From positions 3,410,001-3,474,000 of the forward strand of contig NZ_CP074372.1 of NCBI RefSeq assembly GCF_018362995.1: a DNA stretch of 64,000 bases, read 5' to 3'. The position numbers and the translations under genes are program-made. The DNA is from Chryseobacterium indologenes. Lineage in GTDB: Bacteria > Bacteroidota > Bacteroidia > Flavobacteriales > Weeksellaceae. Below, one piece after another: positions 7,798 through 16,761 of this stretch. Numbering within the stretch: position 1 is the stretch's first letter; every line of letters begins with the position of its first letter. The notes below the pieces were generated by a model. It was not told the origin of the DNA, searched no databases, and saw nothing but the letters and a program-made list of their open reading frames with translations.

Positions 7798-8535
7798 ATG
7801 GAAACAAGAATGTTATTAAAAGATGAATCCCTCTGGAACCGTATACAGGGATTTTCTCTGGATGCTCCCGGCGCTGCTTTTCCTTTTTCAAAAAAACTTG
7901 CAAAAGAAGAAAGCTGGAGCCTTGATTTCGCAAAAAAAGCGATTGAAGAATATAAAAAGTTTGTCTATCTCTGCTGTATTCTTCCCAATGGAGCTTCTCC
8001 CAGCGAAATAGTGGATAAAGTATGGCATATGCATCTGATCTATACCCAGAATTATTGGGAAGAGTTCTGCCCGAATATTTTAAAAAGGGCACTTCATCAT
8101 TATCCTTCTCAAGGTGGAAACATAGAAAGAGTGAAACATGAGAACTGGTTTGAAGATACTCTGTCTGGTTACAGGAATGTATTTCAGCAGGAAGCACCTG
8201 AAGAAATCTGGAAAGGGAAGAAGAAAGAATCTAAAGTTAAGCGCTGGATGAGAAAGATGGCCTTTTTTGCTCCGGTCTTTGTTTTACTGCTGCTGATCTC
8301 TTGTTCTGAAGGAGGTGGCTTCACCGGATTGCTGGTTACAGCAGTGGTTTTTGCCATTATTTTTATTCTGGGAACAATAACCTCAATCATAGGAGATCAT
8401 GAAATCTCTGATCCCAATAGAAAGGATAAGCAAAGCAATGATGGAGGAGGTGGCGGAAGCTGTGGAGGATCAAGCTGCAGCGGAGGAGGTGGTTGTGGCG
8501 GAGGCTGCGGTGGTTGTGGTGGATGTGGAGGATAA
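7798..8535 (+). CDS. GRDP-like membrane protein with Gly/Cys-rich tail
   Basis: A 245-residue protein with three parts. The N-terminal ~130 residues contain K-V-W-H-M-H-L-I-Y-T-Q-N-Y-W, close to the V-W-H-x-H signature of plant glycine-rich domain proteins (GRDP, DUF1399-like), which is a known family feature. Two membrane segments follow (about 155-200). The last ~30 residues are almost only Gly and Cys (nine Cys), with G-G-C-G-G-C-G-G-C-G-G at the end. Such tails occur in some bacterial membrane proteins and could bind metal, but that is inference. The membrane protein gene at 8549 follows by 13 bases and is likely co-transcribed. Confidence 0.65.
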   Translation: METRMLLKDESLWNRIQGFSLDAPGAAFPFSKKLAKEESWSLDFAKKAIEEYKKFVYLCCILPNGASPSEIVDKVWHMHLIYTQNYWEEFCPNILKRALHHYPSQGGNIERVKHENWFEDTLSGYRNVFQQEAPEEIWKGKKKESKVKRWMRKMAFFAPVFVLLLLISCSEGGGFTGLLVTAVVFAIIFILGTITSIIGDHEISDPNRKDKQSNDGGGGGSCGGSSCSGGGGCGGGCGGCGGCGG

Positions 8536-8548
8536 AAAAATAACCAAT

Positions 8549-8899
8549 ATGAAAAAGCTAATCATTCACTCAGCTCCCGTTGTAATAAGCTTTATATGGC
8601 TTATGGCAGAATGTCAGACATGGAATCCCATTATTATCAAAGGCCCGGACTTTCTGAAATTTTATCTCATCCTGGTTCTCGGATTCTATGCTTCAGTTTT
8701 TATTTTAAATTCCTGGAGAGAAGCCATTTCGAAAACTACATTGTATTTCACAGGCTTCATTTTTTTACTGGGAACTATAAAACTGATAAGGGGAATCATG
8801 TTGGGAAAACCCGTTGGATTTCTCATTATAATTTTAATTCTGGAATGTATTGTGGCAGTGTTTCTTATCATGAGCCATATCAACAAAAAGATAAAGTAA
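8549..8899 (+). CDS. small integral membrane protein, unknown
   Basis: ATG at 8549 gives 116 residues; the longer frame upstream merely reads the Gly/Cys tail of the previous gene in another register. It has four hydrophobic segments with short polar loops and ends H-I-N-K-K-I-K. No family recognised. The 13-base gap to the preceding GRDP-like gene suggests joint expression and perhaps a joint membrane function. Confidence 0.65.
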   Translation: MKKLIIHSAPVVISFIWLMAECQTWNPIIIKGPDFLKFYLILVLGFYASVFILNSWREAISKTTLYFTGFIFLLGTIKLIRGIMLGKPVGFLIIILILECIVAVFLIMSHINKKIK

Positions 8900-8913
8900 T
8901 TGTTTCATAAAAA

Positions 8914-8945
8914 AGAAACCCGAAACAAAACTGTTCCGGGCTTTA
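8914..8945. terminator. bidirectional terminator
   Basis: Nine-base arms CCCGAAACA (8919-8927) and TGTTCCGGG (8932-8940) with one mismatch, loop AAAC. The A-run before the stem gives a T-tract for the minus-strand gene at 8971; the plus-strand side has a weaker CTTTATAA. Confidence 0.7.
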
Positions 8946-8970
8946 TAATAAGGTATTGAGATCAAATCTC

Positions 8971-9171
8971 TTACTTTTTTTCTTTTATGGGCCTGTAGCC
9001 ATATTTTCGAACCATAACGGAGGTGATCACCACTAAAATAAGGCTGATAGCGATATTTGACTTTTCCGGATGTACAATTGACTGATAGAAATTATAGCCA
9101 AAGACTGCAGATACAATTGTGATCAGGATATTATTTGCATAAGCATAGCGGTTTCTTGTAGTTGTTTTCAT
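8971..9171 (-). CDS. small two-helix membrane protein, unknown
   Basis: A 66-residue protein: polar start (K-T-T-T-R-N-R), membrane segment I-L-I-T-I-V-S-A-V-F-G-Y, short loop with H-P-E-K-S, second segment, and a basic tail K-Y-G-Y-R-P-I-K-E-K-K. Its codon use and its own terminator support a real gene. No family recognised. Confidence 0.55.
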   Translation of the reverse strand: MKTTTRNRYAYANNILITIVSAVFGYNFYQSIVHPEKSNIAISLILVVITSVMVRKYGYRPIKEKK

Positions 9172-9303
9172 AGTAATTTTTTATTGTTATTTACTCAGTA
9201 AGTAAGACAACTTAAAAAACGTTACAGAAAAATTTAAAAAATATTTTATTTTAAAATTTCCAGTCTCTAATTCCACAACCCCGAAACACGAACCTCGTAT
9301 CCC

Positions 9304-10491
9304 TTACGCAATCACACCGCTTCCGATAAGTTCATCATCCATATACCAGGCAGCAAACTGTCCTTCCGCAATAGCAGACTGAAGTTCATCAAACTCAATA
9401 TATAATGCATTTTCAAACTGATACAAAGTGGCTTTCTGCAAAGACTGTCTGTATCGGAATCTGGCCATTACTTCCATAGATTCACCATTCTGAAGTTTCA
9501 TATCTTCACGTACCCAGTGCAGTTCAGAATTATCTATTTTCAGTGCTTTTTTGTGAAGGCCAGGGAAGTGGCTTCCTTCTCCCACGAAAATGATATTGTT
9601 TTCCATCTCTCTGGAGATGATAAAGCAGCTTTCTTTGTGTCCGCCTATTCCAAGGCCACGGCTTTGTCCGATGGTGAAAAACTGGGCTCCCTGATGTTTC
9701 CCGATTACTTTTCCGTCAGATTTTTTATAATTGATTTTTCTGGATAAAAACTCGAGTTCTTCTTCTTTTGAGGTGAATTCAGGTTTTTCTTCCGAAAATA
9801 AAGGTGAATCTTTGAAAATTTCTACAATTTCTCCTTCATTAGGTTTTAATTGCTGCTGTAAGAACTGTGGCAGGCTCACTTTCCCGATAAAACACAATCC
9901 CTGAGAATCTTTTTTATCAGCAGTTACCAATCCGATCTCCTTTGCGATTTCTCTTACCTGAGGTTTTGTAAGTTCACCAATAGGGAATAAAGCTTTTGAA
10001 AGTTGATCCTGACTCAGCTGACAAAGGAAATAAGACTGATCTTTATTGTTGTCTTTTCCGGCAAGAAGATGGAAAATTTCTTTCCCGTTTTCGTCAAAAG
10101 TAGAGTTTACTCTTGCATAATGTCCGGTTGCCACCTTATCTGCACCCAAAGACATCGCCGTCTTCATAAATACGTCGAATTTTACTTCTCTGTTACACAA
10201 TACATCCGGGTTGGGAGTTCTTCCTTTTTCGTATTCGGCAAACATATAATCAACAATACGTTCCTTATAAAGTTCACTCATATCGATCACCTGGAAAGGA
10301 ATTCCAAGCTTTTGCGCCACCATAAGGGCATCATTACTGTCCTCAATCCAGGGACATTCATCTTCTAATGTTACGGAAGCATCGTTCCAGTTTCTCATGA
10401 ATAAAGCCACTACTTCATGGCCCTGCTGCTGCAGCAAATACGCTGTAACACTAGAATCTACACCTCCGGAGAGGCCTACTACTACTTTCAT
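9304..10491 (-). CDS. mnmA: tRNA-specific 2-thiouridylase MnmA
   Basis: A 395-residue cytoplasmic enzyme that installs sulfur at position 2 of the wobble uridine in tRNA-Lys, -Glu and -Gln, using ATP. It has the PP-loop S-G-G-V-D-S (residues 8-13), the family sequence [11 protein letters not shown] with catalytic Cys99, and the second catalytic Cys200 in G-L-C-F-I-G-K-V. The closing segment G-Q-F-A-A-W-Y is also typical. Full length. A TACTTTTG -7 box sits about 50 bases before the start. The gene stands alone; sulfur would come from a cysteine desulfurase relay not seen here. Confidence 0.96.
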   Translation of the reverse strand: MKVVVGLSGGVDSSVTAYLLQQQGHEVVALFMRNWNDASVTLEDECPWIEDSNDALMVAQKLGIPFQVIDMSELYKERIVDYMFAEYEKGRTPNPDVLCNREVKFDVFMKTAMSLGADKVATGHYARVNSTFDENGKEIFHLLAGKDNNKDQSYFLCQLSQDQLSKALFPIGELTKPQVREIAKEIGLVTADKKDSQGLCFIGKVSLPQFLQQQLKPNEGEIVEIFKDSPLFSEEKPEFTSKEEELEFLSRKINYKKSDGKVIGKHQGAQFFTIGQSRGLGIGGHKESCFIISREMENNIIFVGEGSHFPGLHKKALKIDNSELHWVREDMKLQNGESMEVMARFRYRQSLQKATLYQFENALYIEFDELQSAIAEGQFAAWYMDDELIGSGVIA

Positions 10492-10541
10492 TGTATTTCA
10501 ATTTTACGAAACTCTTAACGGGAGTTCTTAGTTTGATGCGG

Positions 10542-10549
10542 CAAAAGTA
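10542..10549 (-). promoter_or_regulatory. probable -7 box of the mnmA promoter
   Basis: On the minus strand the sequence reads TACTTTTG, a full match to TAnnTTTG, with a T-rich stretch about 19 bases upstream where the -33 box should be. It is 51 bases before the mnmA start codon. Confidence 0.45.
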
Positions 10550-10680
10550 CAATTAATAATGTCGTAAAAAAACCATAATTTTAAACATTGATAAAAACGA
10601 TGTTAATCGTAATTGCCATTATAGCGTACTATTAACAAAGATAGAAGCATATAATATCATCACAACAAATATATCTACAT

Positions 10681-11208
10681 ATGAAAAAAATTATTATTTC
10701 AATGATGCTGATCACCTCAGGGTCAGCGTTTTCCCAGGTTTCAGTAGGAACTCCGGTGCAGGAAAACAGCAAATGGACCTTTGGAGGAGGAATCGGATTA
10801 GGATTCGGGAGTAACAGTGCTTTTAATCTGTCTGCTTCCCCAAGAGTGGGTTACAGACTGACAGATGATCTTGAAGCAGGAGTTGTAGGAAGTGTATCGT
10901 GGCAGACTTCCGACTATTATAAATCTACCATGTTTGGAGTAGGACCTTTTGTCAATTATTATTTTGCCCGATCATTTTATGTGGGAGCAAACTATCAGCA
11001 TTATTTTGTTGATTACAAGGATAAATACTATGATTATAAATACAATACAGAAGAAAATGCTTTGTATCTTGGAGGAGGGTATATGCAAAGAATCGGGAAT
11101 AATTCTTTTATGCAGCTGGGTTTAATGTATAATGTACTCTGGAAAGAGGATTCCAGTGTATTTTCAAGTGGCCTGATTCCGAATATCGGATTTGTGGTGG
11201 GACTTTAA
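10681..11208 (+). CDS. outer-membrane beta-barrel protein (OmpX/OmpW-like size)
   Basis: A 175-residue protein with a signal peptide (K-K-I-I-I-S-M-M-L-I-T-S-G-S-A-F-S, cleavage before Q-V-S). The mature part shows alternating strands rich in Gly and Tyr (G-G-G-I-G-L-G-F-G-S; Y-Y-F-A-R-S-F-Y-V-G-A-N-Y) and ends in the strand F-V-V-G-L. This fits an eight-stranded barrel of the 'outer membrane beta-barrel' class common in Flavobacteriia. Role unknown. It has its own strong terminator. Confidence 0.75.
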   Translation: MKKIIISMMLITSGSAFSQVSVGTPVQENSKWTFGGGIGLGFGSNSAFNLSASPRVGYRLTDDLEAGVVGSVSWQTSDYYKSTMFGVGPFVNYYFARSFYVGANYQHYFVDYKDKYYDYKYNTEENALYLGGGYMQRIGNNSFMQLGLMYNVLWKEDSSVFSSGLIPNIGFVVGL

Positions 11209-11256
11209 TGCCTGATTTATCAATAGGCACGGGCTTTAGCCAAAAACTTATAAAAC

Positions 11257-11287
11257 AAAAAGCACCGGAATTTTTCCGGTGCTTTTC
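11257..11287. terminator. bidirectional terminator between the barrel gene and clpC
   Basis: Perfect 10-bp stem AGCACCGGAA/TTCCGGTGCT with loop TTT, an A-run on one side and a T-run on the other, so it can end both convergent transcripts. Confidence 0.9.
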
Positions 11288-11312
11288 TATTGAAATTAAA
11301 TTATTTATTCAA

Positions 11313-13850
11313 TTAAGATTGAGAAGATTTCTCAGCAGCTGATTTTTTCGCCTTCTGCGTTTTTCCAATCAATCCGTCTTTAGCCTCATTCAGGTCAAGA
11401 ACTACGGTTTCTCCTTCATTCAATTGCTTGTTTACCAGCATTTCTGCCAATAAGTCTTCAATGTATTTCTGGATGGCACGTTTCAATGGTCTTGCACCGA
11501 AATCTTTATCCCATCCTTTTTCAGAAATGAAGTTTTTAGCATCTTCAGTTAAGTCAACTTTATATCCTAATTTTTCAAGTCTGCCATACAATTTGTTCAA
11601 TTCAATATCAATAATTTTCTTGATATCATCCTGGACAAGAGAGTTGAAGATCACAATGTCATCAATTCTGTTTAAGAATTCAGGAGCAAATGCTTTCTTA
11701 AGGGCACTTTCAATAGTACTTCTTGCTCTTGTATCTGAGCTTGTCTTTTTAGCTGAAGTTCCGAATCCTACACCATCTCCAAAGTCTTTTAGATCTCTGG
11801 TTCCGATATTGGAGGTAAGAATGATGATCGTATTTCTGAAGTCGATTTTTCTACCTAAGCTGTCTGTAACGTGTCCTTCATCAAGGATCTGTAACAGAAT
11901 ATTAAATACATCCGGGTGAGCTTTTTCAATCTCATCCAAAAGAACCACAGCATAAGGTTTTCTTCTTACCGCTTCAGTCAGCTGACCACCTTCTTCATAT
12001 CCTACGTATCCCGGAGGCGCACCTACTAATCTTGATACGGCGAATTTCTCCATGTATTCACTCATGTCAATTCTGATCAGAGATTCATCGGATTCAAACA
12101 GTTCTCTCGCCATTACTTTAGCCAGCTCGGTTTTACCAACCCCGGTTGTTCCAAGGAAAATAAATGTACCGATAGGACGGTTTGGATCTTTAAGACCTGC
12201 TCTGTTTCTTTGAATTGCTTTCACAACCTTTTTCACAGCATCTTCCTGACCGATTACTTTTCCGTTCAGTTTTTCATCCATCTGGGCAAGCTTATCAAGC
12301 TCGTTCTTGCCAACTTTCGTTACAGGAACTCCACTCATCATAGAAACCACTTCCGCTACATTTTCTTCCGTTACGGTTTCTTTTTTCTCTTTTACATCCT
12401 TATCCCATTTTTCCTGAGCAGCATTCAGTTCCATCTGAAGACGTTCCTCCTCATCTTTAAGCTTTCTTGCTTCAAGATAATCCTGTGCTTTTACAGCTTT
12501 CTGTTTCAGTTCTTTAATATCTTCGATTTTCTTTTCAAAATCAATGATTTCGGTAGGAACTTTCATGTTCTTGATGTAAACACGGGATCCGGCTTCGTCC
12601 ATCGCATCAATAGCTTTGTCTGGTAAGAAACGGTCTGTAATATATCTCGATGTCAGATTCACACACGCTGTGATGGCTTCAGGAGTATAAATTACATTGT
12701 GGTGCTCTTCATACTTATCTTTGATCTGGTTCAGAATCTGAATGGTTTCATCAATAGAAGTAGGCTCCACCATTACTTTCTGGAATCTTCTTTCTAAAGC
12801 ACCGTCTTTCTCAATATACTGACGGTATTCATCCAGAGTCGTTGCCCCGATGCATTGAATTTCTCCTCTTGCCAAAGCAGGTTTGAACATATTGGAAGCA
12901 TCTAAACTTCCAGTAGAACTTCCAGCTCCTACAATCGTATGAAGCTCATCAATAAATAAGATGACATCTCTGTTTTTTTCCAGCTCCGTCATGATCGCCT
13001 TCATTCTTTCTTCAAACTGACCACGGTATTTAGTTCCGGCAACTAAACTTGCCAGATCCAAAGTGATCACACGTTTTCCGTAAAGAACTCTTGACACTTT
13101 TTTCTGTTGAATTCTTAATGCTAAACCTTCAGCAATGGCAGATTTACCAACTCCCGGCTCTCCGATAAGAAGAGGGTTGTTTTTCTTTCTACGCGATAAG
13201 ATCTGAGAAACTCTCTCAATTTCTTTTTCACGGCCTATTACCGGGTCTAGTTTTCCATCCCTTGCCAAAGAAGTAAGGTCTCTACCAAAGTTATCCAAAG
13301 TAGGCGTTTTACTTTTTGCAGAACCTAGATTTCCTGTAGGCTTTCTCATTTGCTCAAATTCTTCTCTCTCATCATCATCGTCATAAGCACTCATCTGTGG
13401 AGACTGGCCTGAATTTTTAAGCATAGTCTGGTATTCTCTTGAAACTCCTTCATAGTCGATGTCATAAGCTCCCAGAATATTTGAAGTAGGGTCCTCATAT
13501 TTATAAAGAATACCTAAAAGCAGGTGAACGGTATTAATTTCATTGCTTTTATATTGTCGGCATTCTAACTCCGCACGCTTAATGGCATGGTCTGCCATCT
13601 TGGTGAAAGAAATATTGGTAACCTCCTCAGAAATAGGATTTAGACTTGCTGTATTTAAAGTTTCAATTTTTCTTCTGATTTGTGTTAAATCCGCATTAAG
13701 GTTTTGAAGGATTTCTTTTGCAGAGTTTTCCGTTTTTATAATACCTAAAAGTAGATGTTCTGTATTAAGAAATTCACTTTTCAGCCGTTTAGCTTCGCTT
13801 TTGCTTTGTTTGAACACCTGGCTCAAACCTTGTGAAAACTTATAATCCAT
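11313..13850 (-). CDS. clpC: ATP-dependent Clp protease ATP-binding subunit ClpC
   Basis: An 845-residue Hsp100 unfoldase that feeds proteins to ClpP. Order: double Clp-N repeat (L-N-T-E-H-L-L-L-G ... I-N-T-V-H-L-L-L-G), first AAA+ domain with G-E-P-G-V-G-K-S and L-F-I-D-E-L-H, a middle coiled coil with an E-A-R-K-L-K-D-E-E UVR-like segment, and second AAA+ domain with G-T-T-G-V-G-K-T and L-L-D-E-I-E-K-A-H-P-D. I start at M-D-Y-K-F-S (13850), the family's usual start, rather than the ATG four codons upstream. The C-terminal tail is Lys/Ser/Gln-rich. Stands alone between a bidirectional terminator and a divergent spacer. Confidence 0.95.
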   Translation of the reverse strand: MDYKFSQGLSQVFKQSKSEAKRLKSEFLNTEHLLLGIIKTENSAKEILQNLNADLTQIRRKIETLNTASLNPISEEVTNISFTKMADHAIKRAELECRQYKSNEINTVHLLLGILYKYEDPTSNILGAYDIDYEGVSREYQTMLKNSGQSPQMSAYDDDDEREEFEQMRKPTGNLGSAKSKTPTLDNFGRDLTSLARDGKLDPVIGREKEIERVSQILSRRKKNNPLLIGEPGVGKSAIAEGLALRIQQKKVSRVLYGKRVITLDLASLVAGTKYRGQFEERMKAIMTELEKNRDVILFIDELHTIVGAGSSTGSLDASNMFKPALARGEIQCIGATTLDEYRQYIEKDGALERRFQKVMVEPTSIDETIQILNQIKDKYEEHHNVIYTPEAITACVNLTSRYITDRFLPDKAIDAMDEAGSRVYIKNMKVPTEIIDFEKKIEDIKELKQKAVKAQDYLEARKLKDEEERLQMELNAAQEKWDKDVKEKKETVTEENVAEVVSMMSGVPVTKVGKNELDKLAQMDEKLNGKVIGQEDAVKKVVKAIQRNRAGLKDPNRPIGTFIFLGTTGVGKTELAKVMARELFESDESLIRIDMSEYMEKFAVSRLVGAPPGYVGYEEGGQLTEAVRRKPYAVVLLDEIEKAHPDVFNILLQILDEGHVTDSLGRKIDFRNTIIILTSNIGTRDLKDFGDGVGFGTSAKKTSSDTRARSTIESALKKAFAPEFLNRIDDIVIFNSLVQDDIKKIIDIELNKLYGRLEKLGYKVDLTEDAKNFISEKGWDKDFGARPLKRAIQKYIEDLLAEMLVNKQLNEGETVVLDLNEAKDGLIGKTQKAKKSAAEKSSQS

Positions 13851-14001
13851 AATATATCTCATTAGAACAAAGGCAACATTACCTTTTATTCATTATCTAA
13901 ATTACAAATATTTTACCAAAAATCAATTAATGACTTTATGGCAGAAAAAATTTTATTATCTTATTGAAAATGATTAAGTTTGTTATCCTTAAATTTTCCC
14001 C

Positions 14002-14226
14002 ATGAATACTGAAATTACCACCTATGTCGGCTATTCTGCATCTCTTTTTATCGTATTGAGTTTCATACTGAAAGATGTAAGAAAAATAAGAGTAGTTAAC
14101 ATGATCGGCTGTATTTGTTTTGTCATTTATGGTATCTTCAATGGAATGCTTTGGCCGGTTATCATTCCAAACGGGCTCATTTGTTTCATTCAGATCTATT
14201 ATTTAATATTAGACAAGAAAAATTAA
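14002..14226 (+). CDS. small YgjV/SemiSWEET-like membrane protein
   Basis: A 74-residue protein with three hydrophobic segments. V-N-M-I-G-C-I-C-F-V-I-Y-G and W-P-V-I-I-P-N-G resemble the Asn/Pro-containing helices of YgjV-type and SemiSWEET half-transporters. Its stop overlaps the start of the glycosyltransferase gene (TAATG), so the two are translationally coupled. Relatives of this size in Flavobacteria sometimes carry the wrong name uroporphyrinogen decarboxylase. A role in solute passage is inference. Confidence 0.65.
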   Translation: MNTEITTYVGYSASLFIVLSFILKDVRKIRVVNMIGCICFVIYGIFNGMLWPVIIPNGLICFIQIYYLILDKKN

Positions 14227-15320
14227 TGAAGAAAAAAATACTAGTGTCTGCCTTTAGCAGTTTGTATACCGATCAGCGAATAGAGAAGGTATGCAAAACC
14301 CTTTTTGACAACGGATATCCCATTGAACTGATCGGAAACGATTGGGAAGGAAATGAGAAAATGGAACGTCCTTATCCTTTTTCAAGAATTGGACTTTCGT
14401 CAAAAAGCCTAAAGACGGCTTATTTTGAGTTCAACTGGAAATTATACCATGAGCTTAAGAAAAAAGCTGACAAAGATACTATTCTTCATGCCAATGATAT
14501 TGATGCACTTCTGCCAAATTATCTCATTGCCAAAAAACTGAACATTCCATTGGTCTTTGACAGTCATGAAATTTTCACGGAAATGCCATCGGTACAAAAC
14601 AGGTTTTCACAAAAATTCTGGAGGGTGCTGGAGAGAAAGCTGGTTCCTCATGTGAAGTTTATGATGACAGAAAGTGAAAGCTACGCTGAATGGTTTCACG
14701 AAAAATATAATGTCAGTCCGGTAGTTGTCAGAAATATCCCGAGAAAAATTCTTTCTGCTCCTGAAATTCCTGAAAACCATCCTAAAATTATTCTGTATCA
14801 GGGAGCCATTAACCAGTCCAGAGGAATTGAAAAAATGATTGCAGCCATGCATCATATTAAAGATGCTGTTCTGAAGATCGCAGGTGACGGACCGAAGAAA
14901 AAAGCATACGAGGAACTTGTCATTCAGGAAAAACTGCAGGACAAAGTCTTTTTCCTTGGTAAACTGAAGCCTGAAAACCTCAGAGAAGTAACCAAAACAG
15001 CAGATATGGGTTTCAGTCTTGAAGAAAATAACGGGGTTAGTTATTATTATTCCTTACCCAATAAAGTTTGTGACTATATTCAATCCAGAGTTCCGCTTGT
15101 TATGATTAATTTCCCGGAGATGCAGCGGATAAGAAATCAATTCAATGTAGGAGAAATTATTACCGATCACAAACCTGAAACTATTGAAAAAGCGGTTAAC
15201 CTCGTTCTTGAAAGAGGAAGACTGTATTATCAGAGCGAACTTAACAAAGCTGCAGATGTATTTTGCTGGGAGAATGAGGAAACAAAAATCCTTCAGCTTT
15301 TTGAAAAAGCATCCCGGTAA
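14226..15320 (+). CDS. GT4-type glycosyltransferase
   Basis: A 364-residue cytoplasmic enzyme with the GT-B fold. The N-terminal domain begins K-K-K-I-L-V-S-A-F-S-S and has H-A-N-D-I-D and F-D-S-H-E-I-F; the C-terminal domain has I-I-L-Y-Q-G-A-I-N-Q-S-R-G-I-E, L-K-I-A-G-D-G-P and F-F-L-G-K-L, the sugar-nucleotide-binding pattern of family 4. The usual E-x7-E pair appears as E-E-N-N-G-V-S-Y-Y-Y-S-L-P-N-K. I take the ATG at 14226, which overlaps the upstream stop. It probably adds a sugar to a surface glycan; donor and acceptor are unknown. Confidence 0.82.
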   Translation: MKKKILVSAFSSLYTDQRIEKVCKTLFDNGYPIELIGNDWEGNEKMERPYPFSRIGLSSKSLKTAYFEFNWKLYHELKKKADKDTILHANDIDALLPNYLIAKKLNIPLVFDSHEIFTEMPSVQNRFSQKFWRVLERKLVPHVKFMMTESESYAEWFHEKYNVSPVVVRNIPRKILSAPEIPENHPKIILYQGAINQSRGIEKMIAAMHHIKDAVLKIAGDGPKKKAYEELVIQEKLQDKVFFLGKLKPENLREVTKTADMGFSLEENNGVSYYYSLPNKVCDYIQSRVPLVMINFPEMQRIRNQFNVGEIITDHKPETIEKAVNLVLERGRLYYQSELNKAADVFCWENEETKILQLFEKASR

Positions 15321-15367
15321 TAAATTTTACAAAATTGGTTATCTTTGCAAAAGAAATTTGATTAAAA

Positions 15368-15787
15368 ATGACCATTAAAGAAAAACAGCAGGAAATAATC
15401 GACGAATTCGCTTTTCTTGAAGATTGGGAGCAAAAGTACGAGTATATCATTGATCTCGGAAAAGAACTGAAAGGCTTACCGGAAGATAGAAAAACGGAAG
15501 AAAATCTGATTAAAGGCTGCCAGAGTAAAGTTTGGATTGATGCTGAATTTAAAGATGGGAAACTTTTCTTTAATGCAGATTCTGACGGTATTTTACCCAA
15601 AGGAATCGTTTCTCTTTTAGTAAGTATTTATAGCGGGCAGTCCACTCAGGAAATTCTGGATTCTGATTTTGATTTTATCGGGGAAATAGGATTGCAGGAA
15701 TTTCTTTCGCCATCCAGAGCTAACGGATTGATGGCAATGACCAAACAGATCAAGTTTTATGCAGTTGCTTACCAACTGAAATCATAG
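15368..15787 (+). CDS. sufE: SufE-family sulfur acceptor
   Basis: A 139-residue protein that takes persulfide sulfur from a SufS-type cysteine desulfurase and passes it on for Fe-S cluster assembly. The acceptor Cys51 lies in I-K-G-C-Q-S-K-V-W, the family signature, and the end R-A-N-G-L-M-A-M-T-K-Q-I-K is typical. Full length. The glycosyltransferase gene follows 2 bases later, so they share a transcript although their roles differ. The suf operon itself is not in this window. Confidence 0.93.
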   Translation: MTIKEKQQEIIDEFAFLEDWEQKYEYIIDLGKELKGLPEDRKTEENLIKGCQSKVWIDAEFKDGKLFFNADSDGILPKGIVSLLVSIYSGQSTQEILDSDFDFIGEIGLQEFLSPSRANGLMAMTKQIKFYAVAYQLKS

Positions 15788-15789
15788 CC

Positions 15790-16761
15790 GTGACAAAAAT
15801 TTTAGCATATCGTTTTTCCGCATTCGGGGATGTTGCGATGACTGTGCCTGTTTTCAGAGAATTTCTTGAGCAGAACCCCGGTGTGGAGATTATTATGGTG
15901 TCCAGAAAGAATTTCGAAGCACTGTTTGCAGGAATTCCCAATGTTACTTTTAAAGGAATTGATCTTGATGACTATAAAGGTCTCTTTGGATTGAGAAAAT
16001 TGAGTAATGAACTGATCCGGGAGTTTAATCCGGATTGTATTGCCAATCTTCATGACGTTATCCGGACCAAGGTTTTAGACAGAATATATAGAAGAAAAGG
16101 ACTTAAAGTTTTCAAAATAGATAAGGGTAAAGAGGAGAAAGAACACCTCACAGATGTATGGAACCTTGAGAAAGTACAGCTGAAAAAAACAGTGGAGCGT
16201 TATGCTGATGTATTTCGTAAAATGGGATTCAAGGTTGAGCTTTCACATCAACTCAGACCGACTTCGGAACAAAAATCAGGGATTGGCTTTGCCCCTTTTG
16301 CCCAACATAAAGGAAAGATGCTTCCTCTGGAGAAATCCTATGAACTGGTCAGAATCCTTGCTCAGAAACATACGGTATATTTCTTTGGTGGAGGTAAAAA
16401 AGAAACTGAAACCCTTGAAAGATGGGAAAGTGAGATTCCTAATACAAAAAATCTTGCTGGAAAATTAAACCTTACCGAAGAACTGAATCATATTGCCGGG
16501 CTGGAACTGATGATTTCCATGGATTCTGCGAATATGCACCTTGCAAGTCTTGTAGGAACAAGATGTGTTTCTATTTGGGGAGCTACTCATCCCTATGCCG
16601 GATTTTTAGGATTCGGGCAGCGCGAAGAAGATGTTGTTCAGGTAAAAGACCTTACCTGCAGACCGTGTTCTGTTTTTGGAGATAAAGAGTGCTACAGGGG
16701 AGACTGGGCCTGTCTTGAGGAATTCAATATCCAGAAAGTGATAGACAGGGTTAATTTTTAA
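15790..16761 (+). CDS. GT9-family glycosyltransferase (heptosyltransferase-like)
   Basis: A 323-residue enzyme starting at GTG, 2 bases after sufE. The N-terminus I-L-A-Y-R-F-S-A-F-G-D-V-A-M-T matches the R-x-S-x-x-G-D opening of family 9, and the C-terminal domain has F-A-P-F-A-Q, F-F-G-G-G, S-M-D-S-A-N-M-H-L-A and a Cys-rich end (C-R-P-C-S-V-F-G-D-K-E-C), all usual. Family members transfer heptose or related sugars to the lipopolysaccharide core. The last 11 bases overlap the end of the convergent gene on the other strand. Confidence 0.88.
   Translation: MTKILAYRFSAFGDVAMTVPVFREFLEQNPGVEIIMVSRKNFEALFAGIPNVTFKGIDLDDYKGLFGLRKLSNELIREFNPDCIANLHDVIRTKVLDRIYRRKGLKVFKIDKGKEEKEHLTDVWNLEKVQLKKTVERYADVFRKMGFKVELSHQLRPTSEQKSGIGFAPFAQHKGKMLPLEKSYELVRILAQKHTVYFFGGGKKETETLERWESEIPNTKNLAGKLNLTEELNHIAGLELMISMDSANMHLASLVGTRCVSIWGATHPYAGFLGFGQREEDVVQVKDLTCRPCSVFGDKECYRGDWACLEEFNIQKVIDRVNF

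Noticed and set aside
8399..8548. N-terminal extension of the 8549 gene (A/E/V-rich)
   Set aside because: It is the Gly/Cys tail codons of the upstream gene read in another frame; the ATG at 8549 lies right after that gene's stop.
9270..9300. Short CGAAACACGAACCTCG-like run after mnmA as a CRISPR or att site
   Set aside because: The units are few and irregular and there is no spacer structure or nearby cas or integrase gene. It is at most low-complexity gap sequence.
11428..11919. 163-codon plus-strand frame in clpC
   Set aside because: Antisense of a well-conserved gene, with no start context or family signal.
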